A DNA stretch of 8,523 bases from Prevotellaceae bacterium (GTDB taxonomy: Bacteria > Bacteroidota > Bacteroidia > Bacteroidales > UBA932), in assembly GCA_031278495.1 (NCBI GenBank), contig JAITKG010000161.1, positions 1 to 8,523 of the forward strand, given 5' to 3'. Both the position numbers and the translations under genes were made by a program. Below, piece after piece: positions 1 through 4,914 of the stretch. Position 1 is the stretch's first letter. The number at the start of each line of letters is the position of its first letter. The notes below the pieces were generated by a model. It ran no database searches and had not been told where the DNA came from. It saw nothing but the letters and a program-made list of their open reading frames with translations.

Positions 1-34
1 AATTTTAACCTGTGCAAAAAATATAAAATTAAAA

Positions 35-65
35 TTTGCAATTAAAAAATAAAGTAATATATTTG
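35..65 (+). promoter_or_regulatory. Bacteroidota-type promoter
   Basis: A TTTG at 35-38 is followed after exactly 19 bases by TATATTTG at 58-65, a perfect match to the primary-sigma promoter pattern TTTG-N19-TAnnTTTG of Bacteroidota. Transcription would start near 70. The nearest + strand ORF begins at 348, so the promoter drives either a small RNA or a leader of about 280 nt. The surrounding DNA is very A/T-rich, which raises the chance of coincidental matches, but element and spacing are both ideal. Confidence 0.6.
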
Positions 66-69
66 CAGC

Positions 70-264
70 GTTATAGAATGTTCATTATTTATTGGTGTTG
101 AATATTTATTAAATATACAGCGGCTTTTATTCAAGGTTGTGAAATGTAACGAATTTTTTAATCTACAAGACTAAAAGCCGATCCAACGTGATTTGGAACC
201 GGCTTTAGATTTAGGTTCGTTACAACCTCGCAACGAGTTGGCTTAAAATCACGTTTTTATTTTT
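70..264 (+). ncRNA. Candidate structured RNA or switching leader
   Basis: This stretch has no ORF but dense inverted repeats downstream of a good promoter. CGGCTTTTA at 121-129 is the exact complement of 172-180. AGGTTGT (134-140) and TAACGAA (147-153) pair with 222-228 and 216-222. CTAAAAGCCG (171-180) pairs with CGGCTTTAG (200-208), with TCCA/TGGA (182-185/194-197) inside. AACGTGATTT (185-194) pairs perfectly with AAATCACGTT (246-255), which runs into TTTTTATTTTT. CTCG (227-230) pairs with CGAG (234-237). Several pairings exclude each other, as in attenuators and riboswitches, and the T-tract suggests a 3' end near 264. It could be a stand-alone small RNA (a 6S-like RNA is possible but I cannot match its consensus) or a leader of the ORF at 348. 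The family is not recognised. Confidence 0.35.
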
Positions 265-290
265 CTTCTTTAAGAGATACAATAAAAACA

Positions 291-318
291 GGACATGGGA
301 TTAGAACATAGACAATAG
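291..318 (+). repeat. Degenerate heptamer array, four units
   Basis: Four consecutive 7-base units start at 291, 298, 305 and 312. The last three end in TAG (GGATTAG, AACATAG, ACAATAG) and the first is GGACATG. Because 7 is not divisible by 3, the three TAG triplets at 302, 309 and 316 fall in three different frames. The array lies just upstream of the ORF at 348. Unit identity is modest, so chance cannot be excluded for this locus alone. Confidence 0.35.
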
Positions 319-347
319 GCATTAAAAAAACGCAAATAAATAATATT

Positions 348-503
348 ATGAAAAAAAATTTCTTTCTTTTCGCAATGCTTGCAAGCGTTGCAGCAAGCGC
401 ACAGCGCACTACACCGGTAACTATTACAAATACCAAAGTGGACTATGTAACAAAAATCGTAGCGTTTGATTTATCTATGAAACATTGCATCGCGAAATCT
501 TGA
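348..503 (+). pseudogene. 5' stub of a secreted protein, truncated
   Basis: An ATG at 348 opens a 51-codon frame ending at TGA 501-503. It begins with a clear signal peptide: MKKN, a hydrophobic core (FFLFAMLASVAA), and a likely cleavage site after ASA at residues 16-18, just before QRTTPV. The mature part PVTITNTKVDYVTKIVAFDLS resembles, from memory, the first strands of the mature part of exported Bacteroidota proteins, which are normally hundreds of residues long. After FDLS (about 476) the sequence becomes unrelated (MKHCIAKS) and stops. The next gene's promoter follows at once. I infer that the 3' part was deleted and replaced by the upstream region of the next gene. It could instead be a genuine small secreted peptide. 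The leader at 310-347 is A-rich with no Shine-Dalgarno sequence. Confidence 0.45.
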
Positions 504-512
504 AATTATTAC

Positions 513-520
513 TACTTTTG
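513..520 (+). promoter_or_regulatory. -7 box just before the yhbP-like start codon
   Basis: TACTTTTG at 513-520 matches the Bacteroidota -7 element TAnnTTTG exactly. It ends only four bases before the ATG at 525, so transcription would begin at or next to the A of the start codon, giving a leaderless mRNA. No good TTTG -33 element lies at the usual spacing (a TTG at 485-487 is about 25 bases away), so strength is uncertain. No in-frame downstream Met could be the real start: the next is residue 86. Confidence 0.45.
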
Positions 521-524
521 CATT

Positions 525-950
525 ATGACTACGATAGACCGCCGCATCATTGAATTTATACAGGGACACCATGTACTTACATTGGCTACGTGCACCGGAC
601 GCCAGCCTTATTGCGCATCGCTGTTTTACGCCTATCTGGAAGAAGAGAATGTGTTTGCCTTTACGTCGGACGCTGCTACACGACACCTATCCGAAGCGTT
701 GCAGAATCCTGCTGTCGCCGGCGCCATTGTATTGGAAACAAAAACCGTTGGGCTTATTCGCGGCTTGCAGTTTCAAGGCATGTTATTTCGTCCTGATAAA
801 GAATTAACCCGGCACGCCCGCCGCGCTTACCTGCGCCGTTTTCCCTTTGCCATATTGCGCGGTACGCCCCTCTGGACGCTCCGTCCAACCTTTTTAAAAT
901 ATACCGACAACCGCTTGGGTTTCGGTAAAAAAATAATTGTAACTTTGTAG
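525..950 (+). CDS. yhbP: YhbP-like UPF0306 protein (FMN-binding split-barrel fold)
   Basis: The 141-residue protein aligns by eye along its whole length with E. coli YhbP (UPF0306, about 147 residues), a small cytoplasmic protein of the pyridoxamine-5'-phosphate-oxidase-like split-barrel superfamily with no settled reaction. Matching blocks are TRHLSEALQNPAVAG (residues 52-66), KTVGLIRGLQFQG (73-85), the basic segment RRAYLRRFPFA (99-109), and the C-terminal KYTDNRLGFGKK (125-136), nearly identical to YhbP. Flavin binding is inferred from the fold. The start at 525 is the only plausible one because the next Met is residue 86. The gene sits downstream of a truncated secreted-protein stub and 78 bases before the esterase. 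Its TAG stop lies inside a short repeat. Family assignment is confident; function is not. Confidence 0.85.
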   Translation: MTTIDRRIIEFIQGHHVLTLATCTGRQPYCASLFYAYLEEENVFAFTSDAATRHLSEALQNPAVAGAIVLETKTVGLIRGLQFQGMLFRPDKELTRHARRAYLRRFPFAILRGTPLWTLRPTFLKYTDNRLGFGKKIIVTL

Positions 951-969
951 AACGAGAAGTGTAGAACGA
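946..969 (+). repeat. Direct repeat across the yhbP-like stop codon
   Basis: The 10-mer TGTAGAACGA occurs at 946-955 and again at 960-969, exactly 14 bases (two heptamers) apart, with AGAAGTG between. The first copy contains the TAG stop of the preceding gene (948-950) and the second puts a TAG in another frame (962-964). It fits the 7-base periodicity seen at other gene ends in this window. Confidence 0.5.
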
Positions 970-990
970 TGCTGGCACGATTATAATATT

Positions 991-1025
991 TAAATCTTAT
1001 TTATAAATCATTAAATCCATAAATC
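991..1025 (+). repeat. TAAATC repeats before the esterase start
   Basis: TAAATC occurs at 991, 1004, 1012 and 1020. The last three are spaced exactly 8 bases and end three bases before the esterase ATG at 1029. They put TAA in all three frames. A related 8-base array with the same core precedes kbl. The role is unknown: an A/T-rich unstructured translation-initiation leader or simple slippage DNA are both plausible. Confidence 0.5.
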
Positions 1026-1028
1026 AAA

Positions 1029-1865
1029 ATGAAATCTTTCCTTTTCGGTCTAATGACCTTGTGGGCGCTCAATGCCAGCGCTGCACGGGTAGACTCTATC
1101 GCTATCGCCAGCGCGGCAATGAGTACGTCGGTGAAAACGGTAGTAGTTGTTCCCGACGTCGCACTTCCTTATCCTGCGCAAAATTACCCGGTCATCTATC
1201 TGCTGCACGGCTACGGAGGAAACGAAAAATCGTGGATTACTACGAAGCCTGATTTGCCACAGATTGCCGACGAACGGGGCGTTATCTTTGTCTGTCCCGA
1301 CGGTAAAAACAGTTGGTATATGGACAGTCCGCTGGATACGCTTTCAAAATACGAAACGTTTGTATCCATTGAATTGGTGGCGTATGTGGATACGCACTAT
1401 CCCACGCTGGCAAACAGGGAATACCGCGCTATTACCGGACTGAGCATGGGCGGGCATGGCGCGCTATACAATGCCTTCCGCCACAAAGATGTTTTTGGCG
1501 CAGTAGGCAGTACCAGTGGCGCGGTGGATATTCGCCAGCGCGGGTCGAACTACGGGCTGGTAAGCTTGCTGGGCAACCTTTCCACGCACAAGGAAAACTG
1601 GGAAAGCCATTCGGTACACAAACAAATAGAAATGATCAAGAACGGCGACCTGGCTATTTATTTTGATTGCGGCGTGAGCGATTTTTGTTTCCCCCTGAAT
1701 GAAGCGTTAAACCGCGCATTGTGGGAAAAAGGCATCGACCATGAATATACCACCCGACAGGGCAACCACAAGCATGCTTACTGGAACAACGCTATTGACT
1801 ACCATATATTGTTTTTCTGCAAATTCTTTAACAAGGAAACAGGGAACGTAGAAACAGAAAAGTAG
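1029..1865 (+). CDS. Secreted esterase D/tributyrin-esterase family alpha/beta hydrolase
   Basis: The 278-residue protein starts with a signal peptide (MKSFLFGLMTLWALNASA, cleavage likely after residue 18), so it acts in the periplasm or outside the cell. The rest is an alpha/beta hydrolase of the esterase D / S-formylglutathione hydrolase-like family (Pfam PF00756 type). The oxyanion-hole strand is VIYLLHGYGG (55-64). The nucleophile elbow GLSMGG gives Ser139. Probable acid Asp218 lies in DCGVSDF, and probable catalytic His247 in GNHKHAYW, where family members usually have GGHxWxYW. Expected chemistry is hydrolysis of short-chain acyl or acetyl esters, possibly on polysaccharide side chains; the substrate cannot be read from sequence. 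The last residues (KETGNVETEK) are encoded by a repeat array that also holds the stop. The start is fixed by the signal peptide. I found no convincing promoter in the 78-base gap. Confidence 0.85.
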   Translation: MKSFLFGLMTLWALNASAARVDSIAIASAAMSTSVKTVVVVPDVALPYPAQNYPVIYLLHGYGGNEKSWITTKPDLPQIADERGVIFVCPDGKNSWYMDSPLDTLSKYETFVSIELVAYVDTHYPTLANREYRAITGLSMGGHGALYNAFRHKDVFGAVGSTSGAVDIRQRGSNYGLVSLLGNLSTHKENWESHSVHKQIEMIKNGDLAIYFDCGVSDFCFPLNEALNRALWEKGIDHEYTTRQGNHKHAYWNNAIDYHILFFCKFFNKETGNVETEK

Positions 1866-1869
1866 AAAG
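1834..1869 (+). repeat. Degenerate heptamer array at the esterase 3' end
   Basis: Purine-rich units start at 1834 (AGGAAAC), 1841 (AGGGAAC), 1848 (8 bases, GTAGAAAC), 1856 (AGAAAAG) and 1863 (TAGAAAG). The array encodes the polar tail of the esterase and its TAG stop at 1863-1865. The unit resembles the GGAAC-type heptamers inside mutS and, on the other strand, at the start of trmN6. Confidence 0.45.
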
Positions 1870-1896
1870 GAAGCGCACAAGAAGCCCTGGGCGCGC

Positions 1897-1920
1897 TAAA
1901 TCTGTAAATTTGTAAATCTT
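1897..1920 (+). repeat. Octamer TAAATYTK array before kbl, with a -7-like box
   Basis: Three tandem 8-base units, TAAATCTG, TAAATTTG and TAAATCTT, start at 1897, 1905 and 1913, followed by a T-run up to the kbl ATG at 1926. The middle unit is a perfect TAnnTTTG -7 promoter element, but I see no TTTG at -33 distance. TAA triplets fall in all three frames. It may be both the kbl promoter and a stop cassette after the esterase, or only a tandem repeat. Confidence 0.5.
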
Positions 1921-1925
1921 TTTTT

Positions 1926-3113
1926 ATGTACGGGAATTTTCAAAACCATTTGGCTGCCGGGCTGGCAGCAATCGAACAAGCCGGATTATATAAACACGAG
2001 CGGATTATTGTAACGCCCCAACAAGCGGTCATCAAAGTACAGGCGGGGCAGGAAGCATTGAACTTCTGTGCTAATAATTACTTGGGTTTATCGAACCACC
2101 CGCGGGTGGTTCGCGCGGCGCAAGAGGCAATGAACGAACGCGGCTACGGCATGTCAAGCGTGCGCTTTATCTGTGGCACGCAAGACCTGCACAAGGAACT
2201 GGAAGCGGCGATTTCGCGCTACTTCCAGACAGATGACGCTATTTTGTATGCCGCCTGTTTCGACGCCAATGGCGGGGTTTTTGAACCCCTGTTCGACGAA
2301 CACGACGCCATTATTTCCGACGCCCTGAACCATGCTTCGATTATCGACGGCGTACGCCTGTGCAAAGCGCAACGCTACCGTTACGCCAATGCCGATATGG
2401 ACGAATTGGAAAACTGTTTGAAAACGGCACAGGCGCAACGTTACCGCATCATCGTTACCGACGGCGTATTTTCTATGGACGGCAACGTCGCGCCGGTAGA
2501 TAAAATTTGTGCATTAGCCGAAAAATACCACGCGCTGGTGATGGTCGACGAGAGCCATTCGGCGGGCGTGGTCGGCAAAACCGGACGCGGCGTAAGCGAA
2601 CATTTCGATGTGTACGGGAAGATTGACATTTATACCGGCACGCTCGGAAAGGCGTTTGGCGGCGCTATCGGGGGCTTTACCACCGGACGCAAGGAGATTA
2701 TTGCGTTATTGCGCCAACGTTCGCGCCCGTATTTATTTTCCAACTCCCTCCCGCCGGCGGTAGTGAAAGCAGGACTGGAAGTGTTCAAACTATTGGACGA
2801 AAGCAATGAACTGCATGATAGGCAGCAAGAGAATGTACGGTATTTCCGCGACAAGATGCAGGCTGCCGGCTTCGATATCAAGCCTACGCAAAGCGCTATC
2901 TGCGCCGTTATGTTGTATGACGCCAACCTCTCGCAGACCTTTGCCGCCCGTATGTTAGACGAGGGAATATATGTCGTCGGGTTCTACTATCCGGTAGTTC
3001 CGAAAGGGCAAGCGCGCATCCGCGTACAACTTTCCGCCGCCCATGAAAAAGCCCACCTTGACAAAGCCATTGAAGCGTTTGTAAAAGTAGGAAACGAGTT
3101 GAAGGTGGTATAA
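1926..3113 (+). CDS. kbl: 2-amino-3-ketobutyrate CoA ligase (glycine C-acetyltransferase)
   Basis: Cytoplasmic PLP enzyme of the alpha-oxoamine synthase family. It interconverts 2-amino-3-oxobutyrate plus CoA with glycine plus acetyl-CoA, the second step of threonine breakdown after threonine dehydrogenase. Its 395 residues match E. coli Kbl (398). Key features are NFCANNYLGLSNHP (46-59), GYGMSSVRFICGT (73-85), His136 in NHASIID (expected to stack on PLP), Asp208 and His211 in VDESHSAG, and Schiff-base Lys242 in TGTLGKAFGG. The C-terminal domain ends with QARIRVQLSAAH. Sequence blocks such as CGTQDLHKELEAAISRYF separate it from KAS-type 8-amino-7-oxononanoate synthases. The partner dehydrogenase tdh is not in the window, so the gene seems to stand alone. 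The ATG at 1926 is directly preceded by T-rich DNA with no Shine-Dalgarno sequence. Confidence 0.93.
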   Translation: MYGNFQNHLAAGLAAIEQAGLYKHERIIVTPQQAVIKVQAGQEALNFCANNYLGLSNHPRVVRAAQEAMNERGYGMSSVRFICGTQDLHKELEAAISRYFQTDDAILYAACFDANGGVFEPLFDEHDAIISDALNHASIIDGVRLCKAQRYRYANADMDELENCLKTAQAQRYRIIVTDGVFSMDGNVAPVDKICALAEKYHALVMVDESHSAGVVGKTGRGVSEHFDVYGKIDIYTGTLGKAFGGAIGGFTTGRKEIIALLRQRSRPYLFSNSLPPAVVKAGLEVFKLLDESNELHDRQQENVRYFRDKMQAAGFDIKPTQSAICAVMLYDANLSQTFAARMLDEGIYVVGFYYPVVPKGQARIRVQLSAAHEKAHLDKAIEAFVKVGNELKVV

Positions 3114-3214
3114 ATAGTCATAAAAAGAATAGTGGAGCAATGGGAAAATTGATATCATTTAAGAACAGAAAAAAACAGCAGAAATAAAAACTTTTTGCTC
3201 AAAATCCCTGCCAC

Positions 3215-4243
3215 ATGTATTCATTTCTTCTTGGTAAAACCCTTCCTGAACTGGCGGCTGTAGCAATACAGGCAGGTTTGCCGCCGTTTGCCGGGAAACA
3301 ATTGGCGGATTGGTTATACAAGAAAAATATCACCACGATAGCGGAAATGAGCAACCTCTCGAAAACGGCGCGGGAAGCCTTGAGCAAGCAATATGAGGCT
3401 GGCGGTTTTGCGCCGGCGGAAGTGCAATGCTCGCAAGACGGCACGAAAAAATACCTTTTCCCTACGATTTCCGGGCATTTTATCGAAACTGTTATGATTC
3501 CGGAAGCGGAACGCACCACACTGTGTGTGTCGTCGCAGGCGGGCTGCCGGATGGGCTGCCGGTTTTGCATGACGGCGCGGCAAGGATTTCAGGCAAACCT
3601 CTCAGCCGGTGAAATCATCGCGCAATTTTGCCGCGTAGATGAATGCGGGCAACTTACCAACGCGGTATATATGGGCATGGGCGAGCCAATGGACAACATA
3701 GACGAGGTACTAAAAAGCCTGGAAATTTTAACCGCGCCATGGGGTTGGGCTTGGAGTCCGCGACGCATAACGGTTTCCACTATCGGCGTGTTGCCGGCGA
3801 TGCAGCGTTTACTGGACGAGAGCCGCTGCCATGTCGCGGTGAGCCTCCACAATCCCTTTGACGCTGAACGGCAGGTGCTGATGCCCATGCAAAAAGCATG
3901 GCCGCTTGCCGACGTTATTGCACTGCTGAAAAAATATGATTTCACCGGGCAGCGGCGCGTAAGTTTCGAATATATTTTATTCGCCGGCGTCAATGATTCG
4001 CCGCGTCATGCCAACGAACTGGCGAGGCTGCTGCAAGGACTGGAATGCCGCGTGAACCTTATTCGTTTCCATGCCATTTCCGGCGTGCCATTGCAACCCG
4101 CCAGCGAAATGCAACTGGAAAAATTCAAAAACCACTTGAACAGAAAAGGACTTTTAACGACGGTTCGCGCCTCGCGGGGACAGGATATTTCCGCTGCTTG
4201 CGGCTTGCTTTCTACGCTGAAACAGTCGCCGGCATTGCCATAA
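3215..4243 (+). CDS. rlmN: Dual-specificity 23S rRNA A2503 / tRNA A37 C2-methyltransferase
   Basis: Radical-SAM enzyme that methylates C2 of adenosine 2503 in 23S rRNA and, in E. coli, A37 of several tRNAs. At 342 residues it has the normal RlmN length. It begins with the N-terminal accessory domain (FAGKQLADWLYKK, 25-37), then Glu91 in ETVMIP. The 4Fe-4S cluster motif CxxxCxxC is Cys111, Cys115 and Cys118 (CRMGCRFC). GMGEP (154-158) is the SAM-binding segment. Cys329 in DISAACG is the methyl-carrying cysteine. All catalytic residues are present, so it should be active. The family also contains the resistance methyltransferase Cfr, but chromosomal context and the N-terminal domain favour RlmN. 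It starts 101 bases after kbl and has no obvious close-by promoter. The stop codon touches the downstream terminator stem, and the convergent tRNA gene begins only 39 bases later. Confidence 0.95.
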   Translation: MYSFLLGKTLPELAAVAIQAGLPPFAGKQLADWLYKKNITTIAEMSNLSKTAREALSKQYEAGGFAPAEVQCSQDGTKKYLFPTISGHFIETVMIPEAERTTLCVSSQAGCRMGCRFCMTARQGFQANLSAGEIIAQFCRVDECGQLTNAVYMGMGEPMDNIDEVLKSLEILTAPWGWAWSPRRITVSTIGVLPAMQRLLDESRCHVAVSLHNPFDAERQVLMPMQKAWPLADVIALLKKYDFTGQRRVSFEYILFAGVNDSPRHANELARLLQGLECRVNLIRFHAISGVPLQPASEMQLEKFKNHLNRKGLLTTVRASRGQDISAACGLLSTLKQSPALP

Positions 4244-4280
4244 AAAAGGAACTTACAACCTGCTGTTGTAAGTTCCTTTT
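4244..4280. terminator. Bidirectional intrinsic terminator between rlmN and tRNA
   Basis: A perfect 16-bp inverted repeat (4244-4259 with 4265-4280) has a 5-base loop, CTGCT. The arm starts AAAAGGAACTTACAAC and the complement ends CCTTTT, so both strands give a stem followed by T residues (TTTT on +, TTTTTT on -). The left arm begins right after the rlmN stop and the right arm ends two bases from the tRNA 3' end. It fits a terminator shared by the two convergent genes. Confidence 0.88.
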
Positions 4281-4282
4281 AG

Positions 4283-4357
4283 TGGGCCCAGTTGGGCTTG
4301 AACCAACGACCCCCTGATTATGAGTCAGGTGCTACTGACCAACTGAGCTATGGGCCC
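4283..4357 (-). tRNA. tRNA with anticodon CAT (elongator Met or Ile2)
   Basis: Read on the minus strand, 75 bases fold as a tRNA. The 7-bp acceptor stem is GGGCCCA/TGGGCCC with discriminator A. The anticodon arm is CCTGA-CTCATAA-TCAGG with anticodon CAT. The T arm is GTTGG-TTCAAGC-CCAAC. CCA is not encoded (the next bases are CT), as usual in this phylum. It is not an initiator tRNA, since the first base pair is intact. CAT can be elongator Met or the lysidine-modified Ile2, and I cannot separate these safely by eye. The D arm is odd: GCTC faces GTAGC instead of GAGC, so the fourth D-stem pair is lost and the loop is one base longer. A perfect promoter lies just upstream and the shared terminator just downstream. 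Confidence 0.93.
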
Positions 4358-4378
4358 TGAAGTAAAAATTACGGAGTG

Positions 4379-4409
4379 CAAAGATATAATTTTACTTGGA
4401 CTTTTCAAA
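4379..4409 (-). promoter_or_regulatory. Promoter of the tRNA gene
   Basis: On the minus strand, TTTG (4409-4406) is followed after 19 bases by TATCTTTG (4386-4379), a perfect TTTG-N19-TAnnTTTG promoter. Transcription would start about 15-18 bases before the mature tRNA 5' end at 4357. This is one of the two exact two-box promoters in the window, and it has a clear gene to drive. Confidence 0.8.
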
Positions 4410-4486
4410 AAAAATTTGATTATTTGCATTCCGGAAAATTTAATTTGTCGCCTTTTGGCACAGGTTGACGCCAAAAAGAGGACAAA

Positions 4487-4654
4487 ATGTACAAAGAATT
4501 ATTATCGGTACAGTATTTGTAGAGAAGTTAAAGCAAGGGGAATTAAGTTTATCAGCGATTAGTCGGAAGTATGGAATCAAAGGCGAGGGTACGGTAAAGA
4601 GATGAGTTATGCGCTATGGGAATCCGCCGGTGTTAAACGAAGTAATATGTAAAA
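4487..4654 (+). pseudogene. IS3-family orfA remnant (HTH part)
   Basis: From the ATG at 4487 the frame reads MYKELLSVQ, then shifts near 4514. The +1-shifted frame (from 4507) continues FVEKLKQGELSLSAISRKYG and IKGEGTVKR, the typical OrfA helix-turn-helix that binds the IS ends. At 4603-4605 a TGA stands where the family has Trp (KRW), so a single TGG-to-TGA change broke the gene. VMRYGNPPVLNEVICKN follows before a second frame change around 4650. One frameshift plus one nonsense mutation make it clearly non-functional. Confidence 0.75.
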
Positions 4655-4840
4655 ATGAAACACGAAATAGATAAATTAAAGGCATTGCACAAGAAGAACG
4701 AACACGCGTTGAATTCCACATTTGCGGACTATGGGCAGGCGCGAAGGGCAGGTAAGGAGGCGATTTGGCTGTACAATACGCGTCGTTCGCACAGTTTCTT
4801 AGGATTTAAGACGCCGGAGGAAGCGCATCGGGCGGCATAG
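4655..4840 (+). pseudogene. IS3-family orfA tail fused to the orfB C-terminus
   Basis: This open 61-codon frame is a deletion product rather than a gene. Residues 1-15 (MKHEIDKLKALHKKN) match the leucine-zipper end of an IS3 OrfA. From about residue 20 it becomes the C-terminal end of the OrfB integrase: FADYGQARRAGKEAIWLYN and then NTRRSHSFLGFKTPEEAH. The roughly 240 residues between them, including the DDE catalytic triad, are missing, with the junction near 4697-4712. The stop is TAG at 4838-4840. No activity is expected. Confidence 0.75.
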
Positions 4841-4857
4841 GAAAAAGGAGCGATACG

Positions 4858-4914
4858 ATGAATAAAAAACAAATAAAAATGATTATTAACCTGTCAATTT
4901 TTTTCAGGACATGA
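4858..4914 (+). other. 18-codon ORF overlapping the trmN6 start
   Basis: ATG at 4858 opens MNKKQIKMIINLSIFFRT and stops at TGA 4912-4914, which overlaps the upstream trmN6 ATG (4911) as ATGA, the classic translational-coupling arrangement. An AAGGAG-like sequence at 4845-4850 precedes it, unusual here. It more likely crosses the residual right end of the IS than encodes a functional peptide. If translated, it could feed ribosomes into trmN6. Confidence 0.2.

Larger units (their letters stand above)
4487..4840 (+). mobile_element. Degraded IS3-family insertion sequence remnant
   Basis: About 350 bases retain the N-terminal helix-turn-helix part of an IS3-family OrfA (frameshifted, with an internal stop), part of its coiled coil, and the last 40 or so codons of the OrfB DDE transposase. 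The catalytic core is gone. An intact IS3 element is about 1.2-1.5 kb, so most of orfB was deleted. The right end may extend to about 4910-4917: CTGTCA (4891-4896) mirrors TGACAG (4912-4917), and the T-rich TTTTTTTCAGGACA beyond orfB looks like an IS3-type terminal repeat. I could not match a convincing left end. The element cannot transpose by itself. Confidence 0.75.

Noticed and set aside
982..987. TATAAT as a sigma70 -10 box before the esterase
   Set aside because: The phylum's primary sigma uses TAnnTTTG, the DNA is A/T-rich and there is no TTGACA at proper spacing.
1926..3113. kbl as 8-amino-7-oxononanoate synthase or serine palmitoyltransferase
   Set aside because: All share the fold and the PLP lysine motif, but full-length resemblance to Kbl is much closer and no biotin or sphingolipid genes are nearby.
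3140..3187. 15-codon ORF MGKLISFKNRKKQQK between kbl and rlmN
   Set aside because: Very short, A-rich DNA, no ribosome site or coupling to rlmN. The kbl-rlmN gap otherwise shows nothing clear.
3199..3570. 123-codon minus-strand ORF
   Set aside because: Antisense to the rlmN N-terminal half; no support.
4045..4317. 90-codon + strand ORF ending in VGPVGLEPTTP
   Set aside because: The tail is the well-known artefact of translating across a tRNA gene on the opposite strand. The rest is a shadow of rlmN.
4350..4562. 70-codon + strand ORF
   Set aside because: It starts in the tRNA, crosses the minus-strand promoter and ends inside the broken IS orfA in the wrong frame; no family-like sequence.
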